Shown: positions 1-8,275 of the stretch, piece after piece
Layout of the letters: each line of letters starts with the position of its first letter
How positions within the stretch are numbered: position 1 is the first letter of the stretch
Translations under genes and position numbers: made by a program
The notes under the pieces: generated by a model
What the model was told of the DNA's origin: nothing
Databases searched by the model: none
Seen by the model: the letters and a program-made list of their open reading frames with translations, nothing else
Origin: a virus
IMG/VR virus record: IMGVR_UViG_3300032898_000010
Span: 1-40,217 of that record
Strand: one strand, 5' to 3'
DNA length: 40,217 nucleotides

Positions 1-2
1 CC

Positions 3-1484
3 GCCACCCCTCCCGGCTTCCCGACGATAGAAGAGTTCCGTTCCTGGAATGCCGAGACCCAGAAGAAGTTCCTGGAGACAGTCGAGCTTCAGGTCGCTAA
101 GCGCGAGGTCCGGCCCTGGCGGAAGACGGCGCGGCCCAAGCAGCTGCCGCCCGACGACCCGGATCACTGCAAGCCGGACGCGCGCGGAATCCGCTGCGGC
201 TGCCACGGCACCGACCGTAAGTACAACATTCACCTGGTCATGGCCGGGCGTGGCATGGGCAAGACGTTCATGGGCGCCAACTGGATCGCCGAGCAGGCGG
301 CGGCCAACCCGAACTCCGAGTGGGCTGTGCTCGCGCCCAGTTTCCGGGATGTCCGCAAGACCTGCTTTGAGTCGGATGTCGGGGTCATCCGGGCACTGAT
401 GCCGGGCGAGATGACGAATTACCGTCGGAATGAGCTTCAGATCGTCCTGTCGAATGGCTCGGTCATTTACGGCTACTCGGCGGAGAACCCGGACAAGGTC
501 CGTGGCGCGAACCTGTGGGGCGCGTGGTGCGATGAGCTAGCCTCGTGGCGCTATCCCGCCACCTGGTACGAGGGCCTGCTGCCCGCCCTGCGGAAAGGCA
601 AGCACCCGAGGATCGTGGTCACCACCACGCCGCGTCCCGTCCGGCTGATCAACGACCTGGTCGGCCGCTCCGACGGCTCGGTCCACGTCACCAGGGGATC
701 TACCTGGGAGAACGAGGCCAACCTCTCCGACATCGCGCTCGATGAGCTGCGGCGCCGGTACGAGGGAACCCGGCTCGGACGCCAGGAGCTGGAAGGCGAG
801 CTTCTCGAAGACCTTGAGGGCGCGCTGTGGAACCGCAGGATGCTGGACGACGCCAGGGTCACAAGGGACGATGTCCCGGACCTGGTGCGCGTCGTCGTCG
901 CGGTGGACCCCGCGCTGTCCAGTGACCCGGAGAGCGACGAGACGGGCATCGTGGTCGCGGGCGAGGGCGCTGACGGTCACGGCTACATCCTGGACGACCT
1001 GAGCGCCCGGGTCAGCCCCATGCAGGCGATGAAGCTGGCGATCCGCGCCTACCGCCAGTGGGAAGCCGACTGCGTCGTCGCGGAGACCAACAACGGCGGC
1101 GACTTCGTCCGCGACCTGCTGCGAAACGTGGACCCGCAGGTGCCCTACAAGTCGATCCGGGCATCGCGCGGCAAGGCAGTCCGGGCGCAGCCGGTCTCGG
1201 CACTGTACGAGCAGGGCAAGATCCACCACGTCGGCGTGTTCGCCGCCCTCGAAGACCAGATGTGCCTGTGGGTGCCCGAGTCGCTGGACTCGCCGGACCG
1301 GATGGACGCCATGGTCTGGGCGGTCAGCGAGCTTCGCGGTCTCGGCGACGGCTCGTGGGCCAGCGTGTACGGCACGACACGGTGCGCGAGATGTGACAGG
1401 ATGTTCATCCTGCGGGACCGGAAGGCGTGCCCGCACTGCGGGGCGGTGATCGAGCAGGATGGCGCAGCGGCAGCTAGCGGTTAA
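3..1484 (+). CDS. terL: Terminase large subunit (5' end outside window)
   Basis: ATPase-nuclease motor that packages phage DNA into the prohead through the portal. The frame is open from the first bases of the window, so the true start lies upstream; the ATG at 240 is internal, just before the P-loop. Counting visible codons from position 3: Walker A GRGMGKT at 82-88, Walker B ending in Asp177-Glu178 (GAWCDE), coupling motif TTTPRP near 207. The RNase H-like nuclease domain has acidic residues in AVDPALS (Asp302), VVAETN (Glu361) and RMDAMVW (Asp435). The C-terminus carries a zinc-ribbon-like Cys461-x2-Cys464...Cys476-x2-Cys479, an extra beyond the usual fold. Family assignment is firm; the zinc role is inferred. 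Confidence 0.95.
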   Translation, partial: ATPPGFPTIEEFRSWNAETQKKFLETVELQVAKREVRPWRKTARPKQLPPDDPDHCKPDARGIRCGCHGTDRKYNIHLVMAGRGMGKTFMGANWIAEQAAANPNSEWAVLAPSFRDVRKTCFESDVGVIRALMPGEMTNYRRNELQIVLSNGSVIYGYSAENPDKVRGANLWGAWCDELASWRYPATWYEGLLPALRKGKHPRIVVTTTPRPVRLINDLVGRSDGSVHVTRGSTWENEANLSDIALDELRRRYEGTRLGRQELEGELLEDLEGALWNRRMLDDARVTRDDVPDLVRVVVAVDPALSSDPESDETGIVVAGEGADGHGYILDDLSARVSPMQAMKLAIRAYRQWEADCVVAETNNGGDFVRDLLRNVDPQVPYKSIRASRGKAVRAQPVSALYEQGKIHHVGVFAALEDQMCLWVPESLDSPDRMDAMVWAVSELRGLGDGSWASVYGTTRCARCDRMFILRDRKACPHCGAVIEQDGAAAASG

Positions 1485-2088
1485 CGTGAACTTGCAGGTC
1501 AGTGCGGAGATGATCCGCAGGGAACTGGAGCGCGCCACGGCAGCCTTCGATGATCTCGCCGGAAGGATGGCACCGATGGATGAACTGCTCTGGGACGAGA
1601 TCTACCGGCTGCGAGGGGAACTGAACGCCGCCCGCGCTGACCTGGCGGAGGCGCGGCGCGAGATAGAAGAACTGCGCGAGAACCCGTGGACCCTGAGTAC
1701 CCTCCCGGTATCCGGAACTGGCGTGATGGGAACTGCGCCGCTCCCGGCGTCAGTCTGGTCTGCGCCTGTGTACAGCGGCACTCTCGCCCCCTATGACCTG
1801 CAGGCTCCCGCTCAGATCCTGACGCCCTCGTACTCGCCGATGCGCAACGGCAGCTACACGATCAGCGGCAGCACAGGCGGGAACACGTTCACGATCACCG
1901 GGGCGACCATCGACTGCATTTCCGTGAGCAGCGGAGGGGGCGGCGGGGGTACCTGCTGCGGGCCGCTCAGCGCGATCATGCCTGTTCCCGTGGATGAGGA
2001 GCCGCACGCCATCGAGCCCCGCAGGTGGGAGTATCCGGTGATCGGGAACCTCCCGCCAGAAGATCAGTCCCAGAGCGACGGAAGCTGA
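1459..2088 (+). CDS. Coiled-coil protein with portal-like PVPVDE tail motif
   Basis: 209 residues, not recognised as a known family. Residues about 15-77 are charged and heptad-like, predicting a coiled coil; the middle is Ser/Thr/Gly-rich with a six-glycine run; the C-terminus holds PVPVDEE followed by a Trp-Tyr...GNLP pattern. The N-terminal arm of the portal protein downstream has the same arrangement (PVPVDE, then Trp-Gln-Tyr...WNLP), so the two may share an interaction surface. The gene overlaps the terminase end by 26 bases. The start is uncertain: ATG 1459 has only a poorly spaced GCAGG ahead, and GTG 1486 is an in-frame alternative just after the terminase stop. A head-assembly role is inference from position. 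Confidence 0.75.
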   Translation: MAQRQLAVNVNLQVSAEMIRRELERATAAFDDLAGRMAPMDELLWDEIYRLRGELNAARADLAEARREIEELRENPWTLSTLPVSGTGVMGTAPLPASVWSAPVYSGTLAPYDLQAPAQILTPSYSPMRNGSYTISGSTGGNTFTITGATIDCISVSSGGGGGGTCCGPLSAIMPVPVDEEPHAIEPRRWEYPVIGNLPPEDQSQSDGS

Positions 2089-2612
2089 TCGGCCATCAGC
2101 CGCAGGGCGTCCTGTGCGTCGCTGATGATCTTGTCCTCGCGCTCGCGGTGCTGCTCGTAAGTCTCGCCGTCCAGGCGTTCCCATTCCCAGTGGCTCTTGT
2201 AGGCGAGCAGCGGGCCTGAGATCCGGTCCAGGGCGTCGTTATAATCCTGCAGGCAGGTGCAGGTATCAGGAGCGCGGTAGATGCCGTCAGGCCCGGGGGC
2301 ATGCTCGCAGTTGCACGGGTAGCCGTGGCTGACGCGCTTCAGTTCTGCGGTCATCTCGCCGAGAAGCTGGCAGATGTAGTCGTCCATGCTCCACAGGTCG
2401 GGCCGCGCCCAGCCGTGACGGCCCCGCTGGATGAAGGCGCGCGCCTGGTAGTACCACCGGCGCGGCATCATGATGCGGCGCCTCAGCCTGGCCAGGAACG
2501 GGCGCAGGGTCTTGTGCCTGAAGCGCCGGTCCCACCGCTGGCGCTTCCAGTACGCAGCCCAGTCTTCCCGGGTGCGGGCGCGCCTCGGCGGCCACTCATC
2601 GACGGTCGTCAC
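2064..2612 (-). CDS. Minus-strand hypothetical protein with Cys cluster
   Basis: 182 residues on the strand opposite to the structural genes. The N-terminus is very basic and Trp-rich (residues 1-65); then comes a Trp/Asp/Tyr segment (LWSMDDYICQLLGEM) and a Cys-rich stretch (CNCEH...CTC) that could bind metal. The start is GTG, overlapping the stop of the upstream minus-strand gene as GTGA, the signature of translational coupling. Its 3' end overlaps the end of the 1459-2088 gene by 25 bases (convergent). The segment around the LWSMDDY motif resembles hypothetical proteins seen near phage structural genes, from memory only. Function unknown. Confidence 0.7.
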   Translation of the reverse strand: MTTVDEWPPRRARTREDWAAYWKRQRWDRRFRHKTLRPFLARLRRRIMMPRRWYYQARAFIQRGRHGWARPDLWSMDDYICQLLGEMTAELKRVSHGYPCNCEHAPGPDGIYRAPDTCTCLQDYNDALDRISGPLLAYKSHWEWERLDGETYEQHREREDKIISDAQDALRLMADQLPSLWD

Positions 2613-2926
2613 AGACCGCCCAGCCCGGTGTCATCGCCTAGCTGGCGGTGGATGGCGTCCACCATCGCGGCCATGCTTTCCTTCTGGTTCAGGGAGGACT
2701 GGCGCAGGCTCTCGCTCATCTTCGCCGAGGTGGAGGCGGTTAGCAGTGCCGCCGACCCTGCGAGCAGGTTCGCGGTGGCCGTGACGACGGCCAGGTGCAG
2801 GTTGGCGATCTTCACCATGTCGTCCACGTCGTCATAGCGGGCCAGGCTCTCCACTGCCCGGAGCGCCTTCCTGGCGCTCTGCAGGTGCTCCTGCGCGTTC
2901 TCGAAGTCGCTTGCCATGTCGTTCAT
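2609..2926 (-). CDS. Minus-strand small helical protein
   Basis: 105 residues, predicted almost entirely alpha-helical, with an Ala/Leu-rich central part (about residues 42-65) that is amphipathic or weakly membrane-associated. No family recognised. The start ATG is preceded on the minus strand by a good ribosome binding site GGAGGG five to seven bases upstream, which argues strongly that this strand is the coding one here. It is the first gene of a two-gene minus-strand operon with the 182-residue gene. Its start is only about 30 bases from the next plus-strand start, so any divergent promoter must be compact or lie inside coding sequence. Confidence 0.72.
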   Translation of the reverse strand: MNDMASDFENAQEHLQSARKALRAVESLARYDDVDDMVKIANLHLAVVTATANLLAGSAALLTASTSAKMSESLRQSSLNQKESMAAMVDAIHRQLGDDTGLGGL

Positions 2927-2957
2927 GTTCCCTCCGTTCAGGAGCCCAGCCTACAGC

Positions 2958-3269
2958 ATGACCACCATCTCGAAGGAAATGCGGGAAGCCGCCGCCCGGA
3001 CGTTCTCGGGCGAGGACCGGGAGCACCCGCCCTGCCCCGACTGCGGCGGCGTTCACCCCCGCAAGTGCCCGAGGATCGCCAGCGAGCGGGTCGTCATCGA
3101 CCCGAGCCACACCGACCCGGAAGGTCACCCGATCATCACCGAGCGGGACGTGACCTACTGGGCGCCGGGAACCTGGGAAAAGTACGTGCTGGTCTGGGCG
3201 GAGGACATCTTCGATGACGATGACGAGGGCGGAGGCAGCCCGGACGCTCAGCCTCATGATCACGGCTAA
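2958..3269 (+). CDS. Small Cys/His (zinc-knuckle-like) hypothetical protein
   Basis: 103 residues from ATG 2958; an in-frame ATG at 2916 would add 14 residues but lies inside the divergent gene's start region. AGGAG at 2940-2944 precedes, with long spacing. The sequence has CPDCGGVHPRKC (residues about 26-37), a compact Cys/Cys/His/Cys arrangement typical of small zinc-binding modules, then a folded core with WAPGTWEKYVLVW, and an acidic tail. Its last 56 bases overlap the next gene in another frame. Function unknown; it sits just upstream of the portal gene. Confidence 0.7.
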   Translation: MTTISKEMREAAARTFSGEDREHPPCPDCGGVHPRKCPRIASERVVIDPSHTDPEGHPIITERDVTYWAPGTWEKYVLVWAEDIFDDDDEGGGSPDAQPHDHG

Positions 3270-3405
3270 GAACGCGGGCACGTCCTGGGCTGATATCGCC
3301 CGCCTGAATGGCTACGAGAACGGCAAGGCGGCGCGGAAGGCCGCGAAAGAGGCGGCGCGGATGACCCAGGCTTTCCTGCTAGAGAAGGAGTATGGCAAGT
3401 CCTGA
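3214..3405 (+). CDS. Small helix-turn-helix-like protein
   Basis: 63 residues. The central part (about residues 20-45, SWADIARLNGYENGKAARKA) matches the pattern of a small helix-turn-helix: helix, tight turn with Gly, then a basic Ala-rich recognition helix. The start ATG 3214 has GGAGG at 3200-3204 with nine-base spacing; ATG 3256 is a weaker alternative. It overlaps the preceding gene by 56 bases and the portal gene by 14. Small HTH proteins near phage packaging genes can act as terminase small subunits, so it is a candidate DNA-recognition partner, but that is speculative given its size. Confidence 0.68.
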   Translation: MTMTRAEAARTLSLMITAKNAGTSWADIARLNGYENGKAARKAAKEAARMTQAFLLEKEYGKS

Positions 3406-6400
3406 CGCTGCCATCAGGGCCTTTAAGGCCATGCCAGGCGCCGCTACCCCCACGGTGGCGCCGCAGGGTGCCAACGCGCCCTTCTTCGGGAACATCTCGC
3501 CTCTTACGGCTCAGCTTTCAAACGAAAGAGGGTACGCGAACAGCTACGGGCCGTTCCTGCCGAGAATGCCGCGCTCTTTCACTGACGGCGCATTCGGGCC
3601 GTTCAGCCCGATCCTTCCGGTTCCTGTCGATGAGCCCGCTCCGGGGGCAGAACTCCCGGATGCCCGGCTCTGGCAGTATATGGTGGGCTGGAACCTTCCG
3701 GTCGGCCAGCCAGGCACTGAGGGCATCAAGCTCGCCGATTTCGGCACCCTGAAGACCCTCGCTGACCTCTACTCGGTCGCGCGGGCCTGCATCGAGCTGC
3801 GCAAGAACGAGATCATCGGCCTGGACTGGGATGTCGTGCCCACCAAGGACGCGGCGAAGGCCTACCACGGCTCTGACCGCCAGTGGAAGGACTTCGGGGC
3901 GCGCCGCGCCCAGGCGCTGAAGTTCTTCCGCAAGCCGGACCCGGACTACTTCAGCTACGACCAGTTCATGGCGGCGGTGCTGGAGGAGATCTTCGTCTTC
4001 GACGCGCTGTCGATCCTCATCCGGCCCAAGCGGGGCCAGGGAATCCGGGGCGGCAGGATGTCGCGGGTCGGGTGGCTGGGCAGCGACCTGGACTGCATCG
4101 AGCTGATTTCCGGCCCGACGATGCGCCCCCTGGTCGGGATGCACGGCGAGATCCCGCGTCCCCCCAACCCCGCTTACCAGCAGTACCTGTACGGCGTGCC
4201 GCGCTCCGACTACATGACGATGGTCACTGAGCGTGACATCGACGAGGGCGGCCTGACCGAGGCAATCGTCAACTCCTGGACCTCCGACCAGTTCCTGTAC
4301 CTGCCGATGGTGCCGCGCCGCTGGACGCCGTACGGCTTCCCGCCGATTGAGCGTGCCCTCGTCCCGGTGATGTCCGGCCTCCAGAAGCAGGCCTACCAGC
4401 TGGACTTCTTCAAGGAAGGCACCATCCCGGCGGTCTACATCTCGCCAGGCGACGTCAACATGACGCCCAACCAGATCCGCGAGCTCCAGGACGCCCTGAA
4501 TGCGTTCGCCGGAGACCCGGCCTGGCACCACAAGGTGATCGTGCTGCCGCCAGGCTCGAAGGTGGACCCGCAGAAGCCGGTCGATGTCGCCGACCAGTTC
4601 GATGACGTGGTCATGACCCAGGTCTGCATGGCGTTCGACGTCAACCCGATGGAACTGGGCATCCTGCCGAAGGTGTCGGCCACCGCGACCCCGTCGCAGG
4701 TCAAGCAGCTAGCGCAGGGCATGGGCCAGGTCCACGAGCGGCTGTCCACCAAGCCGCTGCTGAAGTTCCTGTCGGGCATCTTCGACGTGCTGCTGCATGA
4801 TGTCATGCACCAGGAAGACATGACGTTCACGTTCGAGGGCCTTCAGGAGGACGCGGAGCAGGGCGCGCTCACCGACCTGCTCATCAAGCAGGTCCAGTCC
4901 GGCCTGCGGTCGGTGGACGAGGCCCGCGACCAGCTGGAACTCCAGCCCTGGGGGCTGGACGCCACATCAGAGCCGGTCGTCTTCACCGCCGCAGGTCCCA
5001 TCCCGTTCGGCCAGCAGGTGCTGCCTGCCACCCCGGGGCAGGCGCAGGGCGGGCAGCAGAACGCAGCCGCCGGACGGCAGCGTGCCCCGACGGCGGGCCC
5101 GGCTCCGCTGCCGCAGGCAGGACGCCAGGGCGCGCCCGCCGCGCCGACCCCGGGTCACGCCTCCGCCAGGGCCACCAACTCCGGGCTCCGGGCTGCCCGC
5201 AAGCCGCAGTCGGCGGCGCCTGCCGCGTCCGGCTCCGTGACCGCCCAGAAGCTGTCGGCGGCAGCTGTCGAGTCCGAGCTGGACATGCTGGTCCGTCACC
5301 TGAACAAGGGACGCCGGATCACCACCTGGGAAGCCAGGCACATCCCGTCGCATGCGATGGCGGTCATCAGCGAGGACCTGTCAAAAGGCCTGTCGCCCGA
5401 GCAGTGCGCGGACATCGCCCGGACGATAGTGCTGTCCAGCGACGAATACGAGTGGCTCCCAAAAGCTGACGCCCCCTGGGGCACCCTCCACGTCTGGGAA
5501 GAACGAGTTGACGGGGCGTTCGGCGAGGCGATCAGCGACATCGACGACGTGATCCGCCGCTGGTGGGCGGGTCAGGTCATGATCACCCGTCAGGAACTGC
5601 TGAACGTCATCGCGGGCATCATCCGCAAGCGCCTGGAGCCCGTCCTGAGCGACCTGTGGGCCGAGGGCTGGCGTCACGGCGACGAGACCGCCGGCGGGCT
5701 GTTCGAGGCCTGGGAAGCGTCCTACGGGCGCACTGTGGCGGAGGCGATCTCCCGCACCAGGGTGGATCAGATCGGCGAGGCGATCAAGGAGGCCGTCACC
5801 AGCGGGCGCGGGCCGGACTACGTCACCGGCCAGCTGGCAGCGCTGCTGGATGTCGGGCACCGCTCCCGGCTCATCGCGGTCACCGAGATGGCCAGGGCGG
5901 CCACTGACGCCACCGTCGCGAACTTCCGCCGGACGCGGGTCGCTTACAAGCACTGGCAGACGCGGGACGACGCGCGAGTCTGCCAGGTGTGCAGGGACGC
6001 GCAGGACGAGGGGCCGGTCCCGCTCGAAAGCCTGTTCGCCAACGGGCTGCCGGGACCGCCAGCCCACCCGCAGTGCCGCTGCACCCTGGTGCCTGGCTAC
6101 ATGGCCATCACCAAGGATCAGTCGGCGGAACTGCACGGCCCGGAGGGCACCGCCGAGTGTGATCGCGGTCATACTCACCACGGCGAGTACGGCGGAGCCG
6201 GGCTGCTGATCCGGCACAGGGGCGACGACGGCAAGCTCCGCTACCTGCTCCAGAAGCGCTCTCCGGAGGAAGACGACCCGGGCACCTGGAGCATTCCCGG
6301 CGGCGCGCTCCTCCAGGGCGAGCAGCCACTGCACGGCGCCTACCGCGAAGCTGGCGAGGAGATGGGTGATATCCCGCCCTCGGTGACCGAGCATCACCGG

Positions 6401-7429
6401 GTCGTGGATGATCATGGCGGCTGGGCCTGGACGACCCTGGTCTGCGACACCCCGGAGCAGTTCGCCCCGAGCGTCGATGGCGCGACCTCCGACGAGACGG
6501 CGGGCTGGGGCTGGTTCACCGCCGACGAGATCTCGCGGCTGGACCTGCACCCGCACTTTAAGGAGTCGTGGGACGCGGTCAGGCGCACCCGCAAGAGCAC
6601 CACGCTCGCAGGCAAGTGCGTCCGGCGCCGGGTCAACCTGGACGGCCAGGAGTTCTGGGAAGTCGAGGAGCCCGAGCGTCCCTACCCGCAGGCAGCGGGC
6701 GGCGGCGGGCCGGAATTCATGCCGCACGATGCCCAGGGCATCCAGCAGGGACGCGCTTCCGGCTCCCGTGGCGGCGGCACCAGCGGTCACATTGACGACG
6801 CGAGCATCCAGATGCCGCGCCCGCCAGCGGAGCCGTCAGGCGATGACGGCATGTGGCCGCAGCATCGCGGCGTCCCCCCGCACCAGGGGGGCGGGCCGCA
6901 GGGCTATCAGGGCGGGCACTGGCCGCGCGGCGGTCACGGCACCCAGGAAGCCGGCCCGCATCAGCCTGTGTCAACGGCACCGCGCGGCACAGGGGCAGGC
7001 AACGGAAGCCTCAGCCGGAAGCGGGACGCGAAGGCAGCCGTCGAGGCTCAGATGCGGGAGAACTTCCCCGATGACGCGCTGACCTGGATGCGGGAGGCAA
7101 AATGGTCCGGCCCGCACCAGATCCCGCTGAGGGACATTGACTTCAGTGACCGGAAAGAATGGTCGGCTTACAAGGAGCCTGACCGCGTTAAGCATTTCGA
7201 GCGCCTTATCGAGGACGGCGAGGACTTCAATCCCCCTGTTCTCGTGAGAATGACAGGGAAGAAGCGCCTGCGGATCGTGGACGGTCACCATCGCGGCCTG
7301 GCCTACTACAACAAGGGCCTGCCGCTGAAAGAGGGCTGGATCGGCGACATCCCGGCCGGGCTTCAGCAGGCTGCGGAGGAGACTCACAGCAGCCAGGAGC
7401 ACCAGGGCGCTTCGGAGGAGAACGAATGA
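3392..7429 (+). CDS. Portal-MuF-Nudix-ParB-like fusion protein
   Basis: 1345 residues, far longer than a usual portal (about 400-550). Residues about 60-550 are the portal ring protein through which DNA enters the capsid; the first 60 form an arm with PVPVDE and WNLPVGQPG. A Pro/Gln/Ala-rich linker (about 545-625) leads to a MuF/SPP1 gp7-like head morphogenesis domain (about 630-905) with Cys864-x2-Cys867 and HPQCRC at 892-897. Then a Nudix hydrolase domain (about 930-1070) with an intact Nudix box: Gly971, Glu977, Arg985-Glu986, Glu989-Glu990, Gly992. After a Gly/Pro/His-rich linker, residues about 1190-1330 are ParB/sulfiredoxin-like with DGHHR at 1297-1301. ATG 3392 follows AAGGAG very closely. 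The first two domains are secure; the enzyme activities are inferred from motifs. Confidence 0.92.
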   Translation: MASPDAAIRAFKAMPGAATPTVAPQGANAPFFGNISPLTAQLSNERGYANSYGPFLPRMPRSFTDGAFGPFSPILPVPVDEPAPGAELPDARLWQYMVGWNLPVGQPGTEGIKLADFGTLKTLADLYSVARACIELRKNEIIGLDWDVVPTKDAAKAYHGSDRQWKDFGARRAQALKFFRKPDPDYFSYDQFMAAVLEEIFVFDALSILIRPKRGQGIRGGRMSRVGWLGSDLDCIELISGPTMRPLVGMHGEIPRPPNPAYQQYLYGVPRSDYMTMVTERDIDEGGLTEAIVNSWTSDQFLYLPMVPRRWTPYGFPPIERALVPVMSGLQKQAYQLDFFKEGTIPAVYISPGDVNMTPNQIRELQDALNAFAGDPAWHHKVIVLPPGSKVDPQKPVDVADQFDDVVMTQVCMAFDVNPMELGILPKVSATATPSQVKQLAQGMGQVHERLSTKPLLKFLSGIFDVLLHDVMHQEDMTFTFEGLQEDAEQGALTDLLIKQVQSGLRSVDEARDQLELQPWGLDATSEPVVFTAAGPIPFGQQVLPATPGQAQGGQQNAAAGRQRAPTAGPAPLPQAGRQGAPAAPTPGHASARATNSGLRAARKPQSAAPAASGSVTAQKLSAAAVESELDMLVRHLNKGRRITTWEARHIPSHAMAVISEDLSKGLSPEQCADIARTIVLSSDEYEWLPKADAPWGTLHVWEERVDGAFGEAISDIDDVIRRWWAGQVMITRQELLNVIAGIIRKRLEPVLSDLWAEGWRHGDETAGGLFEAWEASYGRTVAEAISRTRVDQIGEAIKEAVTSGRGPDYVTGQLAALLDVGHRSRLIAVTEMARAATDATVANFRRTRVAYKHWQTRDDARVCQVCRDAQDEGPVPLESLFANGLPGPPAHPQCRCTLVPGYMAITKDQSAELHGPEGTAECDRGHTHHGEYGGAGLLIRHRGDDGKLRYLLQKRSPEEDDPGTWSIPGGALLQGEQPLHGAYREAGEEMGDIPPSVTEHHRVVDDHGGWAWTTLVCDTPEQFAPSVDGATSDETAGWGWFTADEISRLDLHPHFKESWDAVRRTRKSTTLAGKCVRRRVNLDGQEFWEVEEPERPYPQAAGGGGPEFMPHDAQGIQQGRASGSRGGGTSGHIDDASIQMPRPPAEPSGDDGMWPQHRGVPPHQGGGPQGYQGGHWPRGGHGTQEAGPHQPVSTAPRGTGAGNGSLSRKRDAKAAVEAQMRENFPDDALTWMREAKWSGPHQIPLRDIDFSDRKEWSAYKEPDRVKHFERLIEDGEDFNPPVLVRMTGKKRLRIVDGHHRGLAYYNKGLPLKEGWIGDIPAGLQQAAEETHSSQEHQGASEENE

Positions 7430-7632
7430 GCGTCCTCGCGCGCAACATGAACCCGCTGACCCGGCGCAGCGTGCAATTGATCCCGCCGATTGAGATCCAT
7501 TCCGGCGATGAGTACGCCGAGTTCAGCCGGTGGTTCCAGGCGCAGTGCCTGAAGGCCTGGAAGTCGGAGGACTGGAAGGCCAAGGACCCGAAGACGATGG
7601 ACTGCAGCGGCTGGAGAGACTCCGGTCTCTAG
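7426..7632 (+). CDS. Small hypothetical protein after portal
   Basis: 68 residues. The start ATG overlaps the portal stop as ATGA, and GGAGGAG lies a few bases upstream, so translation is probably coupled to the portal. The sequence is polar with three Trp residues in the second half and no recognisable domain or membrane segment. Position suggests a minor structural or assembly role, but nothing in the sequence proves one. Confidence 0.65.
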   Translation: MSVLARNMNPLTRRSVQLIPPIEIHSGDEYAEFSRWFQAQCLKAWKSEDWKAKDPKTMDCSGWRDSGL

Positions 7633-7641
7633 GCTAGGGGG

Positions 7642-7903
7642 ATGGCAAATTGCGCAATCCCCGGCTGCAAGCGACCGCACTCCTGTAGAGACTGGTGTGC
7701 TGCGCATTACCAGCGCTGGCTGAAGTACGGCGATCCAGAGGCTGGTCCCCCGATGCGGGCGCAGCGGCGACCGAGTGCCCGAGCAGGCACCACCCCGGAG
7801 TATTCGGCAGGCGGCACTCAGGCGCTGGTCCGATCCGGCGCAAGTCGAGCAGGCCCGACAGAATGCCCTCCGACGGGAGGCTCGCAAGCGCGCTGGGGGG
7901 TGA
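7642..7903 (+). pseudogene. Zinc-module protein with broken frame (HNH N-terminus-like)
   Basis: The first 40 residues from ATG 7642 (CAIPGCKR...WCAAHYQRWLKYGDP) match the small Cys2-Cys-His module seen at the N-terminus of both HNH endonucleases in this window. In that frame the sequence loses coding character after about 7780. The next frame (+1) then reads a natural basic helical tail, RQAALRRWSDPAQVEQARQ onward, ending at TGA 7901-7903, five bases before the next start. Removing one C from the run at 7778-7780 would join them into a protein of about 86 residues. So this is either a decayed gene or a sequence error; it could be a remnant of a homing endonuclease or a stand-alone zinc protein. 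Confidence 0.5.
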
Positions 7904-7907
7904 TGAC

Positions 7908-8275
7908 ATGTCCGGCAGCAAAGTTACTCTTACGGCACACGAACTGGCAGAGCTACAGAAATCGCCGCTTACCTGGTACTACTCCCACACCCCGTACCAG
8001 CTTGGCCCCGAGGGTCTGTGGCACACCCCCAGCAAGAAAGTGCCGCATAAGCAAAAGCTGCCGGACTTAAAGGCTATATTGAGCAAGTGGCGCGCGCCCT
8101 TATCCAGCAGCAGGGGATGGGCGAACAGCAAGCCATTGCGACGGCTATCAACGCCATTAAGCGGTGGTCAAAAGGCCGGCTTGGCTGGGGTAAGTACAAA
8201 ATTACGCCAGAAGTGGTCAGGGCCTCGAAAGATGCGCTTGCGCAATGGGAAAAACTAAAAGAAAGTCACCATTGA
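7908..8275 (+). CDS. Small phage protein split by a -1 frameshift
   Basis: ATG 7908 follows GGGGGGTGA at good distance. The N-terminal half (SGSKVTLTAHELAELQKSP, then Trp/Tyr-rich, then basic KKVPHKQKLPDLK) is in one frame. The C-terminal half (GYIEQVARALIQQQGM, then AINAIKRWSKG, then PEVVRASKDALAQWEKLK) is in the -1 frame and ends at 8275. The second half resembles a small domain that in phages follows a KLPxYV-type basic stretch, so the two halves probably belong to one 122-residue protein. The switch falls near CTTAAAG (8066-8072), where a -1 slip would give DLK-GYIEQ. Programmed frameshift, mutation and sequencing error are all possible. A stand-alone product from GTG 8087 (62 residues) is the alternative. 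Confidence 0.55.

Noticed and set aside
240-1484. Terminase starting at ATG 240
   Set aside because: The ATG lies just ahead of the Walker A motif, and coding continues upstream to the window edge.
537-1538. Long minus-strand frame opposite the terminase gene (333 codons)
   Set aside because: It is the antisense shadow of a GC-rich gene: Arg/Ala/Pro/His-rich, no motif, no ribosome site, and the plus strand encodes a clear terminase.
2301-2837. Plus-strand frame of 178 codons across the two minus-strand genes
   Set aside because: Minus-strand genes have a strong ribosome site, GTGA coupling and more natural composition.
5381-6790. Minus-strand frame of 469 codons opposite the MuF and Nudix part of the portal
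   Set aside because: The plus frame contains exact Nudix and MuF motifs; the minus frame shows only shadow composition.
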